A DNA stretch of 64,000 bases from Euglena gracilis (GCA_039621445.1 CP154956.1:39272553-39336552), one strand, 5' to 3'; positions 30,918-43,914 are shown, counted from the first letter of the stretch. Notes: generated from the sequence alone by a model not told the origin. Made by a program: numbers and translations.

Positions 30918-31006
30918 TGGTATATATGTATATATGTATATATATGTATATATACATATATATATACATATATATACATATATATACATATATATGTATA
31001 TATATG

Positions 31007-31069
<63 letters not shown>

Positions 31070-31095
31070 GTATGTATGTATATATACATGTATAC
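30918..31095. repeat. (TA)n/(CA)n microsatellite
   Basis: TATATG/TATATACA repeats flank a pure (CA)n tract at about 31016-31053. Confidence 0.95.
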
Positions 31096-31119
31096 CAACG
31101 GTTTAAAAACGGTTTTTTG

Positions 31120-32560
31120 TTTTGAAACCGTGTCTGGGGGCTCCGGTTTCATGCCCGAACCAGCGTCTGGGACGCCGGTTTGGGCGGCAAATTTCTGCGC
31201 CGAACCGGCGTCCCAGACGCCGGTTCGGGCGTGAAACCTGCGTCTTGGGGACCCAAAATAAAAAGTGCCAAAAAGTGTCCAAAAGGGTTTTTAGACAGGG
31301 GCATTCATATTTTAGCAGTTTTTGGGTGGTCTTGGGCCAAAAATTGGGGTTTTTTGAACAACAATTTCCATTTGGCCAATTTTGGAGAATTTCTGAAATA
31401 GAATACCACGCAGCATGACAGAAATCTAAGGGCATCTGCAGAAAGCCCTTGAGAAGAGCTTTCGATCGATGGGCAACATGGCAGCTGAAAAGTGGAATTT
31501 CAGTATGCAAATGGGGTCCGAAAAATGCGGAAAAATGCGATCGCTGATTTTGAGGGCGCTTTGCAATCTGGCTGAGTTCTGTGAGTACCAAGCGAAAGGT
31601 GTTGGCGAGACCTTTCGTTTGATATGCAACATGCAACCTGAGCAGCGGGATTTGACAAATTAGGATGTCAAATTTTGGAATACACGATTGCTGAAAATTA
31701 TGGCCGAATCCTGTGGCCATCTGTCGAATGCCCTTTAAAGGAGCTTTCGATTAATGGGTAACATGCCTTCATAAGTATGAAATCTGCCATTTTTGACCGG
31801 CGGCCCATTTGGGCCAAAATGGCCCAAAACTGCCCCAAACATGGGTATTTTGGGCGAAATTGGCCGTGATTCCCTAACCTGAAATTGTAATTCTCAATTC
31901 TTTGTTTGTCTTTGTCCAATTCTTTCTGCAATTCTCAAGTGACTTGCTTCTTTGAATTTGCTGGGGTTCCACTAGGCCTAGTCGGCTGACCAGTTGGGAA
32001 GTTGGCCGACTAGCCACCGTTTGGCACCCCCCCCCCCCGCCACTCACACGTCAGGAATTCAAGAAATTATTGCACGTCCCCCCTCTCCGCCGGTTCGGGC
32101 ATGAAACCGGAGCCCCCTAGCCACGGTTTCAAAAACTATGTCCCAGACGCCGGTTCGGGCGGGAAACCTGTGCCTGGGACGCCGGTTCGGGCGGGCACAG
32201 GTTTCCCGCCCGAACCGGCGTCTGGGACACAGTTCTCAATATAGAAAAGGGGTGGTTTTTTTGAATAAAACTCTACAAATGGGGGAAAAAACTGTTTTAA
32301 ACAACTTGTTTAAAAACAGCCCAGGAACTTTGTCTGTTATTTTGCCAAAAGTGGCCCAAAATGGGCATTTCCCTCCAAGTTTTCGCACATTCACCGCCGA
32401 TTGGGGGTTCTGGAGCCATTTGGGTGGGCTTTGAGTGGTGTTGAGGTGATTTGGACAAAAGTTTTTTCAGGGGGGGCTCAAAAGTCGGCGATACTGACCC
32501 ATTAGTACATTAGAGCGGATAGTCAGCCCCTACCCTGTCTCGCCAACTGGTTGCCGTTGG
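31120..32560. repeat. GACGCCGGTTCGGGCG repeats and GGCC-AT-rich core
   Basis: CCAGACGCCGGTTCGGGCG and its inverse occur several times at 31140-31235 and 32085-32230, forming foldbacks. The stretch between is AT-rich without a supported gene. Confidence 0.6.
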
Positions 32561-32660
32561 GAAGACTGATTATTTCGATTAATCAATCCCTGGCCGAATG
32601 AACGATTAATCAAGGGGTGGCAAACGATTTATCAAAAAATCGATTAATCGAAACAACCTT
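32560..32660. repeat. CGATTAATCG short element, copy 3
   Basis: CGATTAATC words with a GGGGTGGC centre. On the minus strand it starts AAGGTTGTTTCGATTAATCG. Confidence 0.65.
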
Positions 32661-33203
32661 ATGAGTGGGCAAAATAATATGGAAAGCAATGCCTTGGTTT
32701 GTTAACACACTATCCATCACCCACCCCGTCACCCAGGAGCTGTTTTTGTGCTTTAAAAAAATACCAACAGTAACTCACACTTCCAAACTTGGACCTTTTC
32801 CCTATTGTGCCTCGCATCCACATTGTGACCGATTTTCAACATGGTATTTCCCCCCTGGGCACCCGCCCGATTTTGGTGCCTGAAAAAGCACCAGCAGCGG
32901 CTCACACTGTTCCAAACTTGGATCCAAACCTTTTCCTTATCGTGCCACGCATCCACAGTGTGACCGATTTTCACCATGGGATTTTTACAAAACGTGACAC
33001 AACAGTTGAAAAAGATTTGCCTGCCAAACTTTGGTGCCGTTCAGTCCTGCAATTTTCTCTGTCGCAACGGAGAACCCATTGGTGCAGGTTGTTGGCCTGC
33101 GTGCACAATGGTCGGTGGACCCGGAGGCCAAGGATTCAGGCGAACAAAAGCGCCTTACCGGTGGTCTCCAAAAGTAGAACGTACTAAAGTGAAGAAATTC
33201 TAA

Positions 33204-33523
33204 TGCCAAACCACCCTCTTGTCGATATTTCTCCGTTTGAGCAGGCACAGTATTCGAAAAAAGTGTGCACGTCTTTGGTACAAAATGATCGCGATTGGGA
33301 TCGCGGCCAGGTATTCCTAATTGAACTTTGTGGATGTGATCCTTGGGCTGTTGCCAAAGGTACCACCGCACACCTTTGATTTTTTTTTCTTCAGAGAAAT
33401 GCACAAGCCTCCTTGAACGCAGTGGGTTTCTTGGAGGCGGAGGCACAAACTGCGAAGGAGCACGACGGACTGTGTGCTACTGAAGGATACAAATGCCCCC
33501 TTGCTCAAGCACTAGCGGTTTGA
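33204..33523 (+). CDS. Candidate two-exon gene fragment, unrecognised
   Basis: ATG at 33204 opens MPNHPLVDISPFEQAQYSKK to GATCGCGGCCAG at 33310. A GT at 33311 and TTTCTTCAG at 33394 define an 84-nt intron that keeps the frame and joins RNAQASLNAVGFLEAEAQTA, which stays open to TGA at 33521. A second donor (GCG/GTTTGAGG) could continue the gene. The ATG overlaps the TAA of an upstream frame (32976-33203) that ends KAPYRWSPKVERTKVKKF. Composition looks coding, but no domain is known to me. Confidence 0.35.
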
Positions 33524-33529
33524 GGTTTG

Positions 33530-34628
33530 AGAAGTTGTCAGGTGGCAAAATGTCTAAAATTGTTGCAGAATTTACTTGTGAGTTGATGCCTGATGTCTGC
33601 CTTGACAATGAACATACCTCAGAAGGTCTGTCCTGTTCTGTGTTTTGCCTCCATCGATACCTTTTTGCAGGTTCCTAGTTCAGTGGTGAAACTTTCAATT
33701 GAAACTGTTGAGAAGTTCTTCGTAATGGGTTTTTTGAACTGGGTTCTCCTGTGGAAAAACCCTGTCCTGAGGCTGTGGCTTCACCTGTCAAACCCCTGTT
33801 TAATTCAGGTTCTGGGTCAGCTTGGAAAACCCTGATGCTATGAACAATTCGTTTGTGTTTGTTTGCCTTGATTTTTGTTGTTTTATTGCCTTTTCAAAGC
33901 ATTGAAGGCATTGAAATCTATGAAAGCCCATCGTAATCAGCATTTAGGTGCCAGAATGGGGATCATTGTTCAATTCCCGTGAAATCCTTTCTAGTTCAGG
34001 AGGCCGTCCTGTTGTCACTGTTTGCTGCTGCAGACGCGGGTCTCTCCACAATTTGTTTCCTGCAAGGGGAGGCTCTTGATGACTCTTTTTTTTTTCTGAG
34101 CTTTGCCACTTTTTTTTTCCTGCATCAGCTGGGATTCTGAGACATTTTAAAAAGAAAAGAATTGAACAGGCTGGGGTTTGGACTCGGAGGGTGAACAGGT
34201 GCAGGTTCTTCCTGTCAAGGCGGAGAAGCACACTTTTTTGCGTGTGGGGGGCAAATTGCATTTACGGAAAGGGAGTCGCTTTGCATAGGGGCAAGCAGAT
34301 AAAAAGACTGCGGTCGAGAAAAGTCTGTTCGACCTGAGGTGCTTGTCGGAATTTTATTTAACGAGAAAATACTTCTCGACATTCATACCAGTGGAGATTT
34401 CAAAGGGGCTGGTAGGGAAGAATACATGGCAGCTTGTTTCCACAGTTTGTGGAATGGCGTCCTGTGCTGGGACGGCTGCTGGTACCATTGGTGCACCCTG
34501 TTGAAACGAGCTTCATTGGGGGACGTTTCTCCTTTGAAGGGCGGAAGGAGGTGAGGTACGGATATTTTGGCTAAGTTGGCAAGAAGATAAAATTTTTGCA
34601 AGCCGTAGGACTCATATGGCGAGCATTG
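33530..34628. other. No recognised gene
   Basis: Mixed sequence with a 71-codon frame at 34339-34554 and no recognised motif. I see no repeats of the oligo-C type here. Confidence 0.35.
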
Positions 34629-37600
34629 TCTTAGACGGCGCTAAAGGGTATGATCGAAAATCAGCGGTTCCCAAAAAATGGCCACTTTTTCGAGGCGTCG
34701 GCGTGGGGCCATGGCTCCGCGCGACGTTTTTCCACGGCTCACCCAGGGCCGGTGCTGTGCGCTGGCAGGGTGTTCTCGCTGTGTATGGGTTTTGCGGTGG
34801 TGCCACTGCGGTCCTGGTTTGAGTGCGGGTCCCAACGCTGCCCAACGTGAATTTTCGTGGAGGGGGGTAAAACACACTTTCCTTCCCCCCCTGAACTTTT
34901 TTCCAAAAGACTTTTTGGATGTCTGAACCCCCCCTTTTTTGAAATTGGTCGGGGCCTCGGACAGGTTGGGGTCAGCGAGCCAAAGTTGCAGGGGCAGGCG
35001 TCAAAGTTGATGCACGTCTTTATTCTCTCTGTGGGTGTCAACAGGAGAAGGCCAAGTTGCCACATTGGTCCAAAATGCAGAATGGTTTTTTTGGCAGCAC
35101 ATGCCTTTTTGTTCCCCCTGTCCGTTTTCCAAGCCCCTATTTGCAGGGTGGGGGTCATCCTTGAAATTTAGGAACCATGGTTCCCATTTTTTTTGGTCGA
35201 TCCTGTGGTCAAGTGCTGGTGTTCTACTTCATGTCATGGGGGGCCATTGATTTCCTCATTTGCTTTTTTTTTTATGGGGTAGCACTTTTTTTTGTTGTTT
35301 TCATTGGCACAGTGGTACATCACGCACATGGGAAGTGCATGTGATCGGAGGTCATTGCAACCCCAAGGCCTGCAACTGTTTCCCCTCTCGCACCTTCAGG
35401 ATTTGCGTTAAGGGTAAACCGGAAAGTCACCATTTGCAAAGCGCCAAATGAATTTTTTTTACGCTGTGAGGGATTGTGAAGTTCGAGGGTTGGCTTTTGG
35501 TAGTGCTAAAATTGGGTTGTGGTGCTAGCTGCAGTAGCAACAACTGGGTTGGGATTAGAGGTGTGATCCAGCCGCATTTTTATTTCGGTAATCCCGTTGC
35601 TTGCCAAGGGTGGCATTTCTCACGCCAAGAAACCTCAAAATACAATGGTTTTCCACGACAGGGAGGCATTGGGACGCAGGCATGCAAGCACCCAAGACAT
35701 GCATCCGCCAAAGTTTATTGCCGTGAAACGTTATTTGTGCAATGTTAAACCAAGAAACTACTTCCAAAGAACCTTTCTTTGGGCCGGACATTCAGAAGGA
35801 AAACTGCTTCCAACCATAAGTATGCTCGCTGTCCCCGTGTGGGTGGTTTATCGGACCCAATTGCAACCGTGCATGTGCATCGTCTGGAAGCTGCATCCCA
35901 GAGGGGTGGCCAACCCAAAACTGACTCCAGGAAATATTCTAACCTCAATTTTCTTCAATCCTTTTTTCCATTGTCTTTCTTAAAACTCTGGCCACCTAGG
36001 AGGGGGGGGGGCTTTTGTACTTTGGTCATTCCACACCCCCCAATCAGATGTTATTGTGCACCCGTGTTGGTCAGGATGGGATTTACAAACGTGAACCCAA
36101 GGCGTTCACACATAAATAGTCCTTTTGCACATCACCTTTTGGGTTGCTCAATGGTTGCGGGATCAATTCAATTTTTTTTTTCAAAAATAAATTTGTCCCA
36201 CCGTGGCAAAGAAATCTGGTGCCTTGGTGAAACAGACATAAGTCTGTTATTTTGTGGATTAAGTTTGCAAACAAGCGATGTTGTATGGCTTGGAAGAGTA
36301 ACTCTTCTGAAACACGGGAGAAGGAAAGTGCGGGACTCCATTTTATTGGTCACATTTTAGCTGAGTTAAGACATCGCCCTTTGCCACATGCAGTGTTAAA
36401 GCCCTTGATCATTCAACTCAAATGTGGCCCTCCGCATTGTTGCACTCGCAAGAGCATGATGGAGCGGAGTATGCGCTCTGGAAAGTCATCAAACAAGGGA
36501 ACGTGGAACATTGCACATAGAAAGTCATGACCTCAAGGAACAGGCAGTTTGTGCTATTTTGGTGGGCTGTGCGTTCCATGGTGTTAATGTGATGTACGGC
36601 ATGTGAACGAATGTGCATGTCAATAGGCAAGAAAAAGATGGGAACAAGTCTGCCAAAGTCTGCATGGCAATTGAACAAAAATTTGTTTTTTGGCTGGTAC
36701 CCAGGAATTAACAAGTGCATTTTGGATGACAAAAATCAAGGTGGTTTTTTCAAAAGTGCACATTTTTTTTTGAACAAGCCAGTTATTATCCTCGAAGTGT
36801 TCCCTGAAGCATGTGATGGGATGACTTATTTGCATTTGGACAAGAGCCCTGTCTTCCCCCCGAAGAAAGCAGATTTTTCAACAAATTTGAACGAAGGTGA
36901 TTTTTTCCATTGCTCATTTTCCAATCCATCCATCAAATCATTTCGTCATTCAAATTTGCAGAGAAATTCTGGGCATCCCAGAATTTCCCAATTTGGAAGA
37001 TTTTTTCCCTCAATTGTGTTCATTGAACAAAAGTTTTAGCCATGCTTTTCTCTCGGCCGCTAGCGAACAATCCCGTCATCAAAGAGTCAGACCATGTGAG
37101 CCCCAGGGCTCAAAATCAAAGTTGCATGTTGGACACACACCAACGTTTCTCTCATCAGTCTTTGAGGACCGTGGTTTTAATTTTTGACATTCCATCACGT
37201 TTTGGGACCACTGTGTCCATAAAGAGAAAAGAACAGTTTTTATTACAGTGCCAATTTTGCTATCACAGTGAGGGGTGACAACATCCATTTTCCCAAGCAT
37301 GGGCCATCCACCGTGGTTGGTTTGGTTTGAAGCCTCTTCCCCATTGCGCACCTGTGCAGTTGTAGCTTTGCTGATTTTGCTCCAATCAAGATTTCATATG
37401 TTGCCGTCCAGTAGCCAAGATGTGGCAGCCACTTAAAGCTTAGCGCCATCATGGATGCCGGTAGGATTTAAAATGGTTGCCTTTGTTAGGCAATATATTT
37501 CTTCTCGTTTTTTTTTGGCCCCAGACCCAAAAAAAAGAATTTGCTTAATTCTCCAAGGTCTATGGCCAGTTGTACCCCAAATCAAAACTAGGATTACAAG

Positions 37601-39950
37601 TTAACAACAGGCAAATCTTGTTTCACTCATCAAAAGACAAAAAGCACATACAGCCGTTCATCTCCTGGAGTCCAAACAAAAATGTACAGACCATAATTGA
37701 AGACTGCAAGGGCCCAAACAAAGGCGCTCGGGGTAAGACCACGCGCCTTTGAATCTCACTTCATGCAAACTTTATGGGATACTCCACAACTGGGCGCACC
37801 ATGGCCCCCACTTTTCCGGGTGCTGCAAGCCTTTGGTGGTGTCGTCCCCGTAACCCCCCTGCCCTGTGAACCCGTGACCCGACGCGCAACGACCCGGATT
37901 CGGGGCCCCAGAAGTTCGAGGAAACACCAAGTCTAAAGCAAATTTCCAGCATTTTTTGTCCTTTTTGACAATTCTGCAAAGCTGCTGCGAACCCCCATTT
38001 CTTCCCCCGTGACCCCCCATGCCCCCTTGTGACCCTACCCCCTTCTTCTCAAGCTTTTTTTGCCATTCTGCCTTCTTAAGGTACAAACAATTTCCCCTTC
38101 CCCCCCTTTTTCCTTTCTAAGGGAGCATGGGCTCCTGACACAATCTGGGCCATTCTTGTCAAACAAAAAAAAATAGGAACCACGGTTCCCAAATTTGAAT
38201 TTTCCTTTTTGTCCATTGAAATATGGACCACTTTTCTCCAATGATTTTCAATGTGCTCATCAAATAAAGATCTCTCGTTTGAAATCCAGAATCTCAAAGA
38301 TTTTGTGGGATATTTTGCATTTTTTTTGGTAGTGAAGGTTGGGGCTGAGATATTTTTTGTGTTGTTGCTCAGCCTGACCATTTGATACATTACAAGTTCT
38401 TGCTCTTTGGCTTTCAGCCGAAAGTCAAGGGCTTCCAAGGGATATATCGGGTGGCATGTTGATGAAGCTGCTCGTGTGGGAGGCCGCCAGTTCTATTGGA
38501 ATCGCCTTATGTTTGACTCTTGTTTTGTGCACCATGGCGTGCTGAGAAGCTCGGAGGATCCGTCGGATCAATCTGTGATGGTTGTCTAATGATGGACAAA
38601 ACTCATCACCGTGGGAGCAATGCAGCTCTACATGTGCTTCTGCCATTGCAATTGGGGCCGGAGGCTCCCATTCACATGTGCAGGGCAACAAGGAAGGTTG
38701 TAGACAGTGGATTGAGAAGTGGAAGCGGCCCACAAGGAAATATCCGGACCATAGGACCACTTTTCTCCATCCCACGCCAGTGTTTTTCTACCATCCACCC
38801 TGCTTTTGCAAGTTGAAACAGAAGCAGCATCACTGCTATCCCAATTCAACATCCGAATCTCTTTTCCAGAGTGCATTCCCCTTTGCCTTGCTGCTGAAAA
38901 GTTCTTCATGGGACCGGTGTTTGGTTCCTCATTCTTCCCAGTTTTTATGGGTTACCAATGGACATTTTATTTCCCCCCCAGCAAACGATGTCGCACAGGG
39001 ATCTCTGCCGAAATTCGTTCATTTCATTTCACGACAAGCACTCTTCACACAACATACCCCTTCAAATGTTCTTTGTGTCATTCCTGAAAAGGGCATTTTT
39101 AGATTTGGTGACGCAGGGTTCCATGTGGGATAAATACAAGAGAAGGCAGGAAATCAAAAGGCTGGTTTGAAACCCCGCTGAAGCATCACCTCAGAGAGAC
39201 CCTGGCAAAGAACAAGGAGGTCTTGGTCCACCGTGCTACCAACCAGATCTCGCATTGTTTTGCCTGGGGGGAAGAGAGCATCCCATGCTGCTACTTCAAC
39301 CAGGCTGTGTTTCCCCCAGCTTTTGCCCCGGAGGGCAATGAACACTGTCCCCAAGCCTGCTCAATGCATCGGGTGTCTCGTTTGGGAACCGTGGTTCCCA
39401 AAGTGTGCTGTCCAGCTGCATAAATTGCATCGGGGAGGGGAGCCATTTTCGGCATTTTTTCACCCCCTGGAAGGGCTTTTTTCCAAGTGCAAGATTTTTC
39501 CCCTCAAATTGGGCGTCCATCTCCGGTCCCGCAGATTGGCTTGAAAACTTCGTTTTTCCGCCCTCCGATCAGCCCCATTCCGAACCAAGCCCCAGTTGTC
39601 ATTCTGGAGGTCGACAGCTTTCTAGTGCCCAACGTTCCCTGCTGGCAGCATGGCCTGAACCTTGTGCCTTGGCCCACCCTTGCACCATACAGAGCACAAC
39701 CCCACGGGGGACGTAAATTTGCTCTGTTTTCAGTGTTTGCCCTGCGGGGTGCATTGGCCTGGTGGGCACCGGGGAGAGGTGTGAAACTGGGGAATTGGGC
39801 CCGAATGCCTCTGAATATTACGCAGTCTTGCCCATTTCATGGATCGGCGTATCCCCTCCACAGACAGTGCACGGCCAGAAAGTGTGAAACGGGCTTGGGA
39901 ACCACAGATTTTTTTCAAAAAACCATCATACCCTGTAGCGCCGTCTAAGA
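34629..39950. mobile_element. Possible 5.3-kb element with TCTTAGACGGCGCTA termini
   Basis: TCTTAGACGGCGCTAAAGGG then TATGAT begins at 34629, and its reverse complement with one mismatch ends at 39950. Both ends continue to a GGTTCCCAA word about 35-45 bp inside. Within the interval are further palindromes GGRAACCNNGGTTCC (about 35170, 38175, 39384). No transposase is recognised. Long frames at 35597-35983, 36611-37039, 38582-39133 and 39487-39948 lack known motifs. Cargo or a decayed autonomous element are both possible. Confidence 0.45.
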
Positions 39951-40099
39951 TTGTGTCACTCAAAAAGAGGGTTGTTTCAGTCCGACCTTGAAACCGAAAT
40001 TAATCCCTCCCCCCGACACATCGACCTTTGAACGGGAATTGTAATGCAGACCTTGCCATGGCGCCGGGTGGGGACGAGAGATATGGGACAAAAGGCGTA

Positions 40100-40375
40100 T
40101 ATTTGGCCTATAGTTGGCGTTTTTTTTTTAAAAGCAAAGCAACTTTTTTTTTTGAAAAAGAGCCAAAAAAACATCAAAAAAAGGGAGTTTTCATTGAAAA
40201 AACTGGTTATGAAACACCCAAACCATATTTTGAATCCTAATAAGTTCAAAAAACTGCAAAAAAAATGCATTTTTATTACTTTTTCATTTTTGTGATTTTT
40301 TTTTGGTAGAAATGACCCAAAAGTCGCCAAAAATGGTCGAAAATATGCATTCAAAAAAATTCTTGCGCAACACCT
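40100..40375. repeat. Dispersed AT-rich repeat, inverted copy of 20040-20340
   Basis: CACCCAAACCATATTTTGAATCC and ACAATGGTCGAAAATATGCATTC-like words match the minus strand of 20040-20300 over about 250 bp. Confidence 0.65.
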
Positions 40376-40380
40376 TTTAG

Positions 40381-40858
40381 GCAGGGAATATCTTAAGCCG
40401 GAGGGTACCCTACCCCCCGGGGGGTCCAGCCAGCCAGCAGCTCAAATCCAGCCAGCAGCCCAGATTCGGGCTGGGAGGCCCCCCCCCCCCGGGGGTCGAC
40501 TGAAATAAAGTCGGGTCCAGCCCGGCAGGAGGCCGGGCCAGCCGGCCGAAGGCCGGCCCAGCCGGCCACAGGCTGGCCCGCCAATTGGGCTGTCCAGCTC
40601 GCTTATCCCTGCATTTTTCCCCCTCATCACAGCTTCCTCCACCGCAGCCCCCCCCAGCCTTGATCTAGCTCCACCCATCTAAATGTCGAAAATGGCAAAA
40701 TGTGTTAGAAAATTTTGTTTTTCCTCCACCCAGCCCAGCCCAGCCTGCTCCAGCCCCGGACCCCCTCCCCCCCACCCCCCGCGGGGGGTCCAGCCAGCAG
40801 CTCAAATCTAGCCGGAGGCTGGACCCCCCGGGGGGGGGGTCCTAAAGAAATTCCCTGC
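40381..40858. mobile_element. Oligo-C element with GCAGGGAATATCTTAAG ends
   Basis: GCAGGGAATATCTTAAG at 40381 and the reverse complement of CTAAAGAAATTCCCTGC ending at 40858 are inverted repeats. Just inside both ends is GGGGGGTCCAGCC. CCAGCCAGCAGCTCAAATC repeats lie at about 40428-40450 and 40790-40812. Non-coding. Confidence 0.75.
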
Positions 40859-40935
40859 ATGTGGGCGATTTTTTTAAAGAACATTGTCAAAATTAAAAAC
40901 AAAACAAAAAAGGCGTCCAAAATAAACGCTGCCGA

Positions 40936-41482
40936 TTATGAGACGACACATTGGAACTTGACAACAGCATCCTTATATTTGGGTTGAAAACAGCCTTTGC
41001 CTTGGTCCACTTCAATTGGAAAAGTATCAATCGATCGCACCGCATAGTGCGAAAAAAGTGGGATGTTGTTATTTGGGTGTAAGAGGTGTTTCATGCCAAC
41101 CTCCACCATACACCCAGCCAAGTGCTCAATCCCCTCGTGCACCAACCTTCGTATGTATCAGTTGTGCAACTTACCCACACTCTGGCGAGGAGCTAGGAAC
41201 AGGAGTGCACAAAACAACCCCCCACCCCCCCACCCAGTGGTGTTCAATGCCCCCCCTTAATTTGGAGGGGGAGATCTCAGTGGAGAGATGCAAAAGTTCT
41301 ATGGTGTTGTGGATGGACTGGACCTCTCGGTCTCGGTAGGAGGGGAGGTTCCAGACCCCCCGCTCATTTAGAAGCATGGGTGCAGGAGGGGTGGGGCTCA
41401 TGGTGTTTCTGACTTGTACCTTGACCCTACATCTTTCGGGTTGCTTGGCTTCCACTACGAATTTGGAGCGTAATTTTTCCAC
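40936..41482 (-). CDS. Candidate two-exon gene, unrecognised
   Basis: On the minus strand VEKLRSKFVVEAKQPERC continues through MLLNERGVWNLPSYRDREVQ to SSPECG. A 28-nt gap (41174-41147, GTAAGT...GAAG) would keep the frame into LVHEGIEHLAGCMVEVGMKH, then FSHYAVRSIDTFPIEVDQGK, ending TAA at about 40936. Codon composition looks protein-like in both parts. A 28-nt intron would be very short, so a deletion in a decayed gene is an alternative. No family recognised. Confidence 0.35.
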
Positions 41483-42031
41483 AATGGGTCATGTCTATGG
41501 GCAAAGGAGGACAAAATTGGGTGTAGAAAAGGCTGGCAAACTAACCTTCCTCTACCGCTCTCTGAACTCCGACCAGTCTCAGTGATGGTGAAGACGAGTA
41601 GCTGTTGCATTTTGTTTCCGCTTTATCTAAGACCGTCAGACTGAGTGGTCTTCAAAAATGGGAGTTCTTGATTTGCTTTGCCTCTTGTTTCTCAAAAGTT
41701 GGCCGGCGATGAAGGAACCTCAGTTGCAAAACCCATGCCGAGAGGTGGGGGGGGGGGGCAAATAATGTGTTTTCAAAGAAAAATCTAGGTTTTTATGGTG
41801 TTTTTTTCCCCCAAAAGGACACGTTTTTTTCTTAAAAAATCACGTTTTTTTTGCCAGCACTGGTCCTTTTGCGAAGGTAATTTTGCCTTTTTTTGCAGCC
41901 CGTGTAAATGCATATGCACCTTTTTAGGTTTCAAGGGCAGAATGTTTTTATGCTTGTGGATGGAGGAACTATCAATCGCATGTGCTTGCTGAATGTGTCC
42001 CTGGGTTATGATGGGAAAACTTATTTCTGGA

Positions 42032-43114
42032 GTGCAAGTTGGTGGATGGTCCAGTGTGTCCAGATAATTTCACCACATCAGACTTCTGGCCAATTCCAAC
42101 TTTTCAGCCTTCAGGGGTCTTCTTCCCAAACTTCCCCACACAGCACCTCAGAAGACAAGATTTGATACTTTGAATCCAGTTCAGAGTCCCACGCAAACTT
42201 GTACACTGTTTGCCAGCTTGCCAGTGAAAAATGTAATTCCCCAAAGTCTCTGTGAGGCAATTCCTAATTTCTGCTGGCAATCTCTTACAAAAATGAATCT
42301 CAAATCTGGCCCGCGCTCACACCCCCCTTCCCAAAAACAATTGCCAGGCAATTGTCCAAAACGGAAGTAAAAAATGAGCGGACCGGAGATAAAAATTCAA
42401 CACACAACACACACGCAGCAGCGACATGGAAAAGTGACGAATGGCGGTTCTCAAATTTAAATTGCCAAATCTTCGAATCCACAGATAATTGTAAACATGT
42501 CCAAATCCACAGATAAATACCATGTGGGGCCCGCCTACCTCCACCCCAGCCTTTCCACCTTAGAGAGCCATGTCGTACGACCTACCCTCACCAAACGATT
42601 TTTGTTGCAGCAGGGTGTCCCTGCCCTGTATGGGGAACACACAAGAGGTGCAGGTGACACTTTCTTCAAGTCTTTGGGTTTGGATTTGGAAGAAGTGTGC
42701 CTCACCCAACCGAAGTGCATGAAGGTAATCTGTTTTCGCCTGCCAAGGAATGGCGACACCTGTGGCTCCGCACTTTTGCCCATGTGGGGCCATGGTATTC
42801 AAAGAAGGAACACGCAAGCTCCTCCTGTGAGCGCGGGCCAGATTTGAGATTCATTTTTGTAAGAGATGCCAGCAGAAATTAGGAATTGTCTCACAGAGAT
42901 TTTGGGGAATTACATTTTTCACAGGCAAGCTGGCAAACAGTGTACAAGTTTGCGTGGGACTCTGAACTGGATTCAAAGTATCAAGTCTTGTCTTCTGGGG
43001 TGCTGTGTGGGGAAGTTTGGGAAGAAGACCCCTGAAGGCTGGAAAGTTGGAATTGGCCAGAAGTCTGATGTGGTGAAATTATCTGGACACACTGGACCAT
43101 CCACCAACTTGCAC
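42032..43114. mobile_element. Large foldback, 290-bp arms
   Basis: 42032-42322 and 42825-43114 are reverse complements with about 95% agreement over roughly 290 bp, starting GTGCAAGTTGGTGGATGG. The 500-bp centre is unrelated. Open frames in both arms are mirror translations of each other. No transposase is present. Confidence 0.85.
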
Positions 43115-43419
43115 AAACTTGTGTGAGATTTGCAGTGCAGAATATCCTGTACAAACGTACCTGTGGAGCCGGGGGACACTCAGAAGTGAAAAGGCATGGA
43201 AGTGGCAGGCCAGCTCAGTAGCAGAAGGGGGACAAGGCAGAGGAAGGCATCAGTTGGCACACAGTGAGATGCTGTGTTGGGCCACCATGATCAACTCTCC
43301 AAATCAAACTAGCAGCGGGAGATCTTGGAGTTGGTGCTGCTGTGGGCCTTGGTTGGAGCCTGGGCTGAAGGACAGACGAATGACAATCACAGCCCGCAAT
43401 CACCATCATCTCAATCTCC

Positions 43420-43690
43420 AAATTGTCTGTCAAGATGTCATTTCAGGGTCAAGTTCAAGTCAAGATGTCAAATTCAATTTCAAGATGCCAAGGAATCTGT
43501 GGAGGAAGAAAGTTGTCATGTCAAGATTTCAATTTCCCAAGGTCAATCTGTGAAGGAGTTCTGTCATCATTTCCAAGATTTCAAGTCCCCAAGGCCAATC
43601 TGTGGAGGAGCCAAGGTGTGATGTTCAAGATTTCAAGTTCCCAAGTTCAAGATGTCAAGTTTCAACGTCATTGGTCAAGTTCCCCCTGGA
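43420..43690. repeat. TCAAGATTTCAAG low-complexity repeat
   Basis: TCAAGATGTCAAATT and TTTCAAGTTCCCAAG words repeat irregularly over 260 bp, with longer direct repeats (CCAAGGTCAATCTGTGAAGG and CCAAGGCCAATCTGTGGAGG). Confidence 0.75.
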
Positions 43691-43914
43691 GATTTCGGCG
43701 TGAGGAGCCTGACCTCGTAAAAAACAGTGATCAGGGTTGTGCAACAGCCCACCATTGATGGAATTTGGCTTCAAAGCGTGAAAGGGGGTGTTGCGGTGTT
43801 GGGGGTTAGGGAGGACCCTCGCCCGGGGGGGGGGGGGGCTGCCGGGGCTGCAACCACTTTTTCCTGGCCCTGGTGGGCTCAGGCCAGGTCTCTTGTGAAA
43901 TTGGGCCCCGTTTT

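Noticed and set aside
36611-37039. 142-codon frame inside the 34.6-40 kb interval
   Set aside because: No domain, no splice support and no homologous copy in the window, so listed only as part of the interval.
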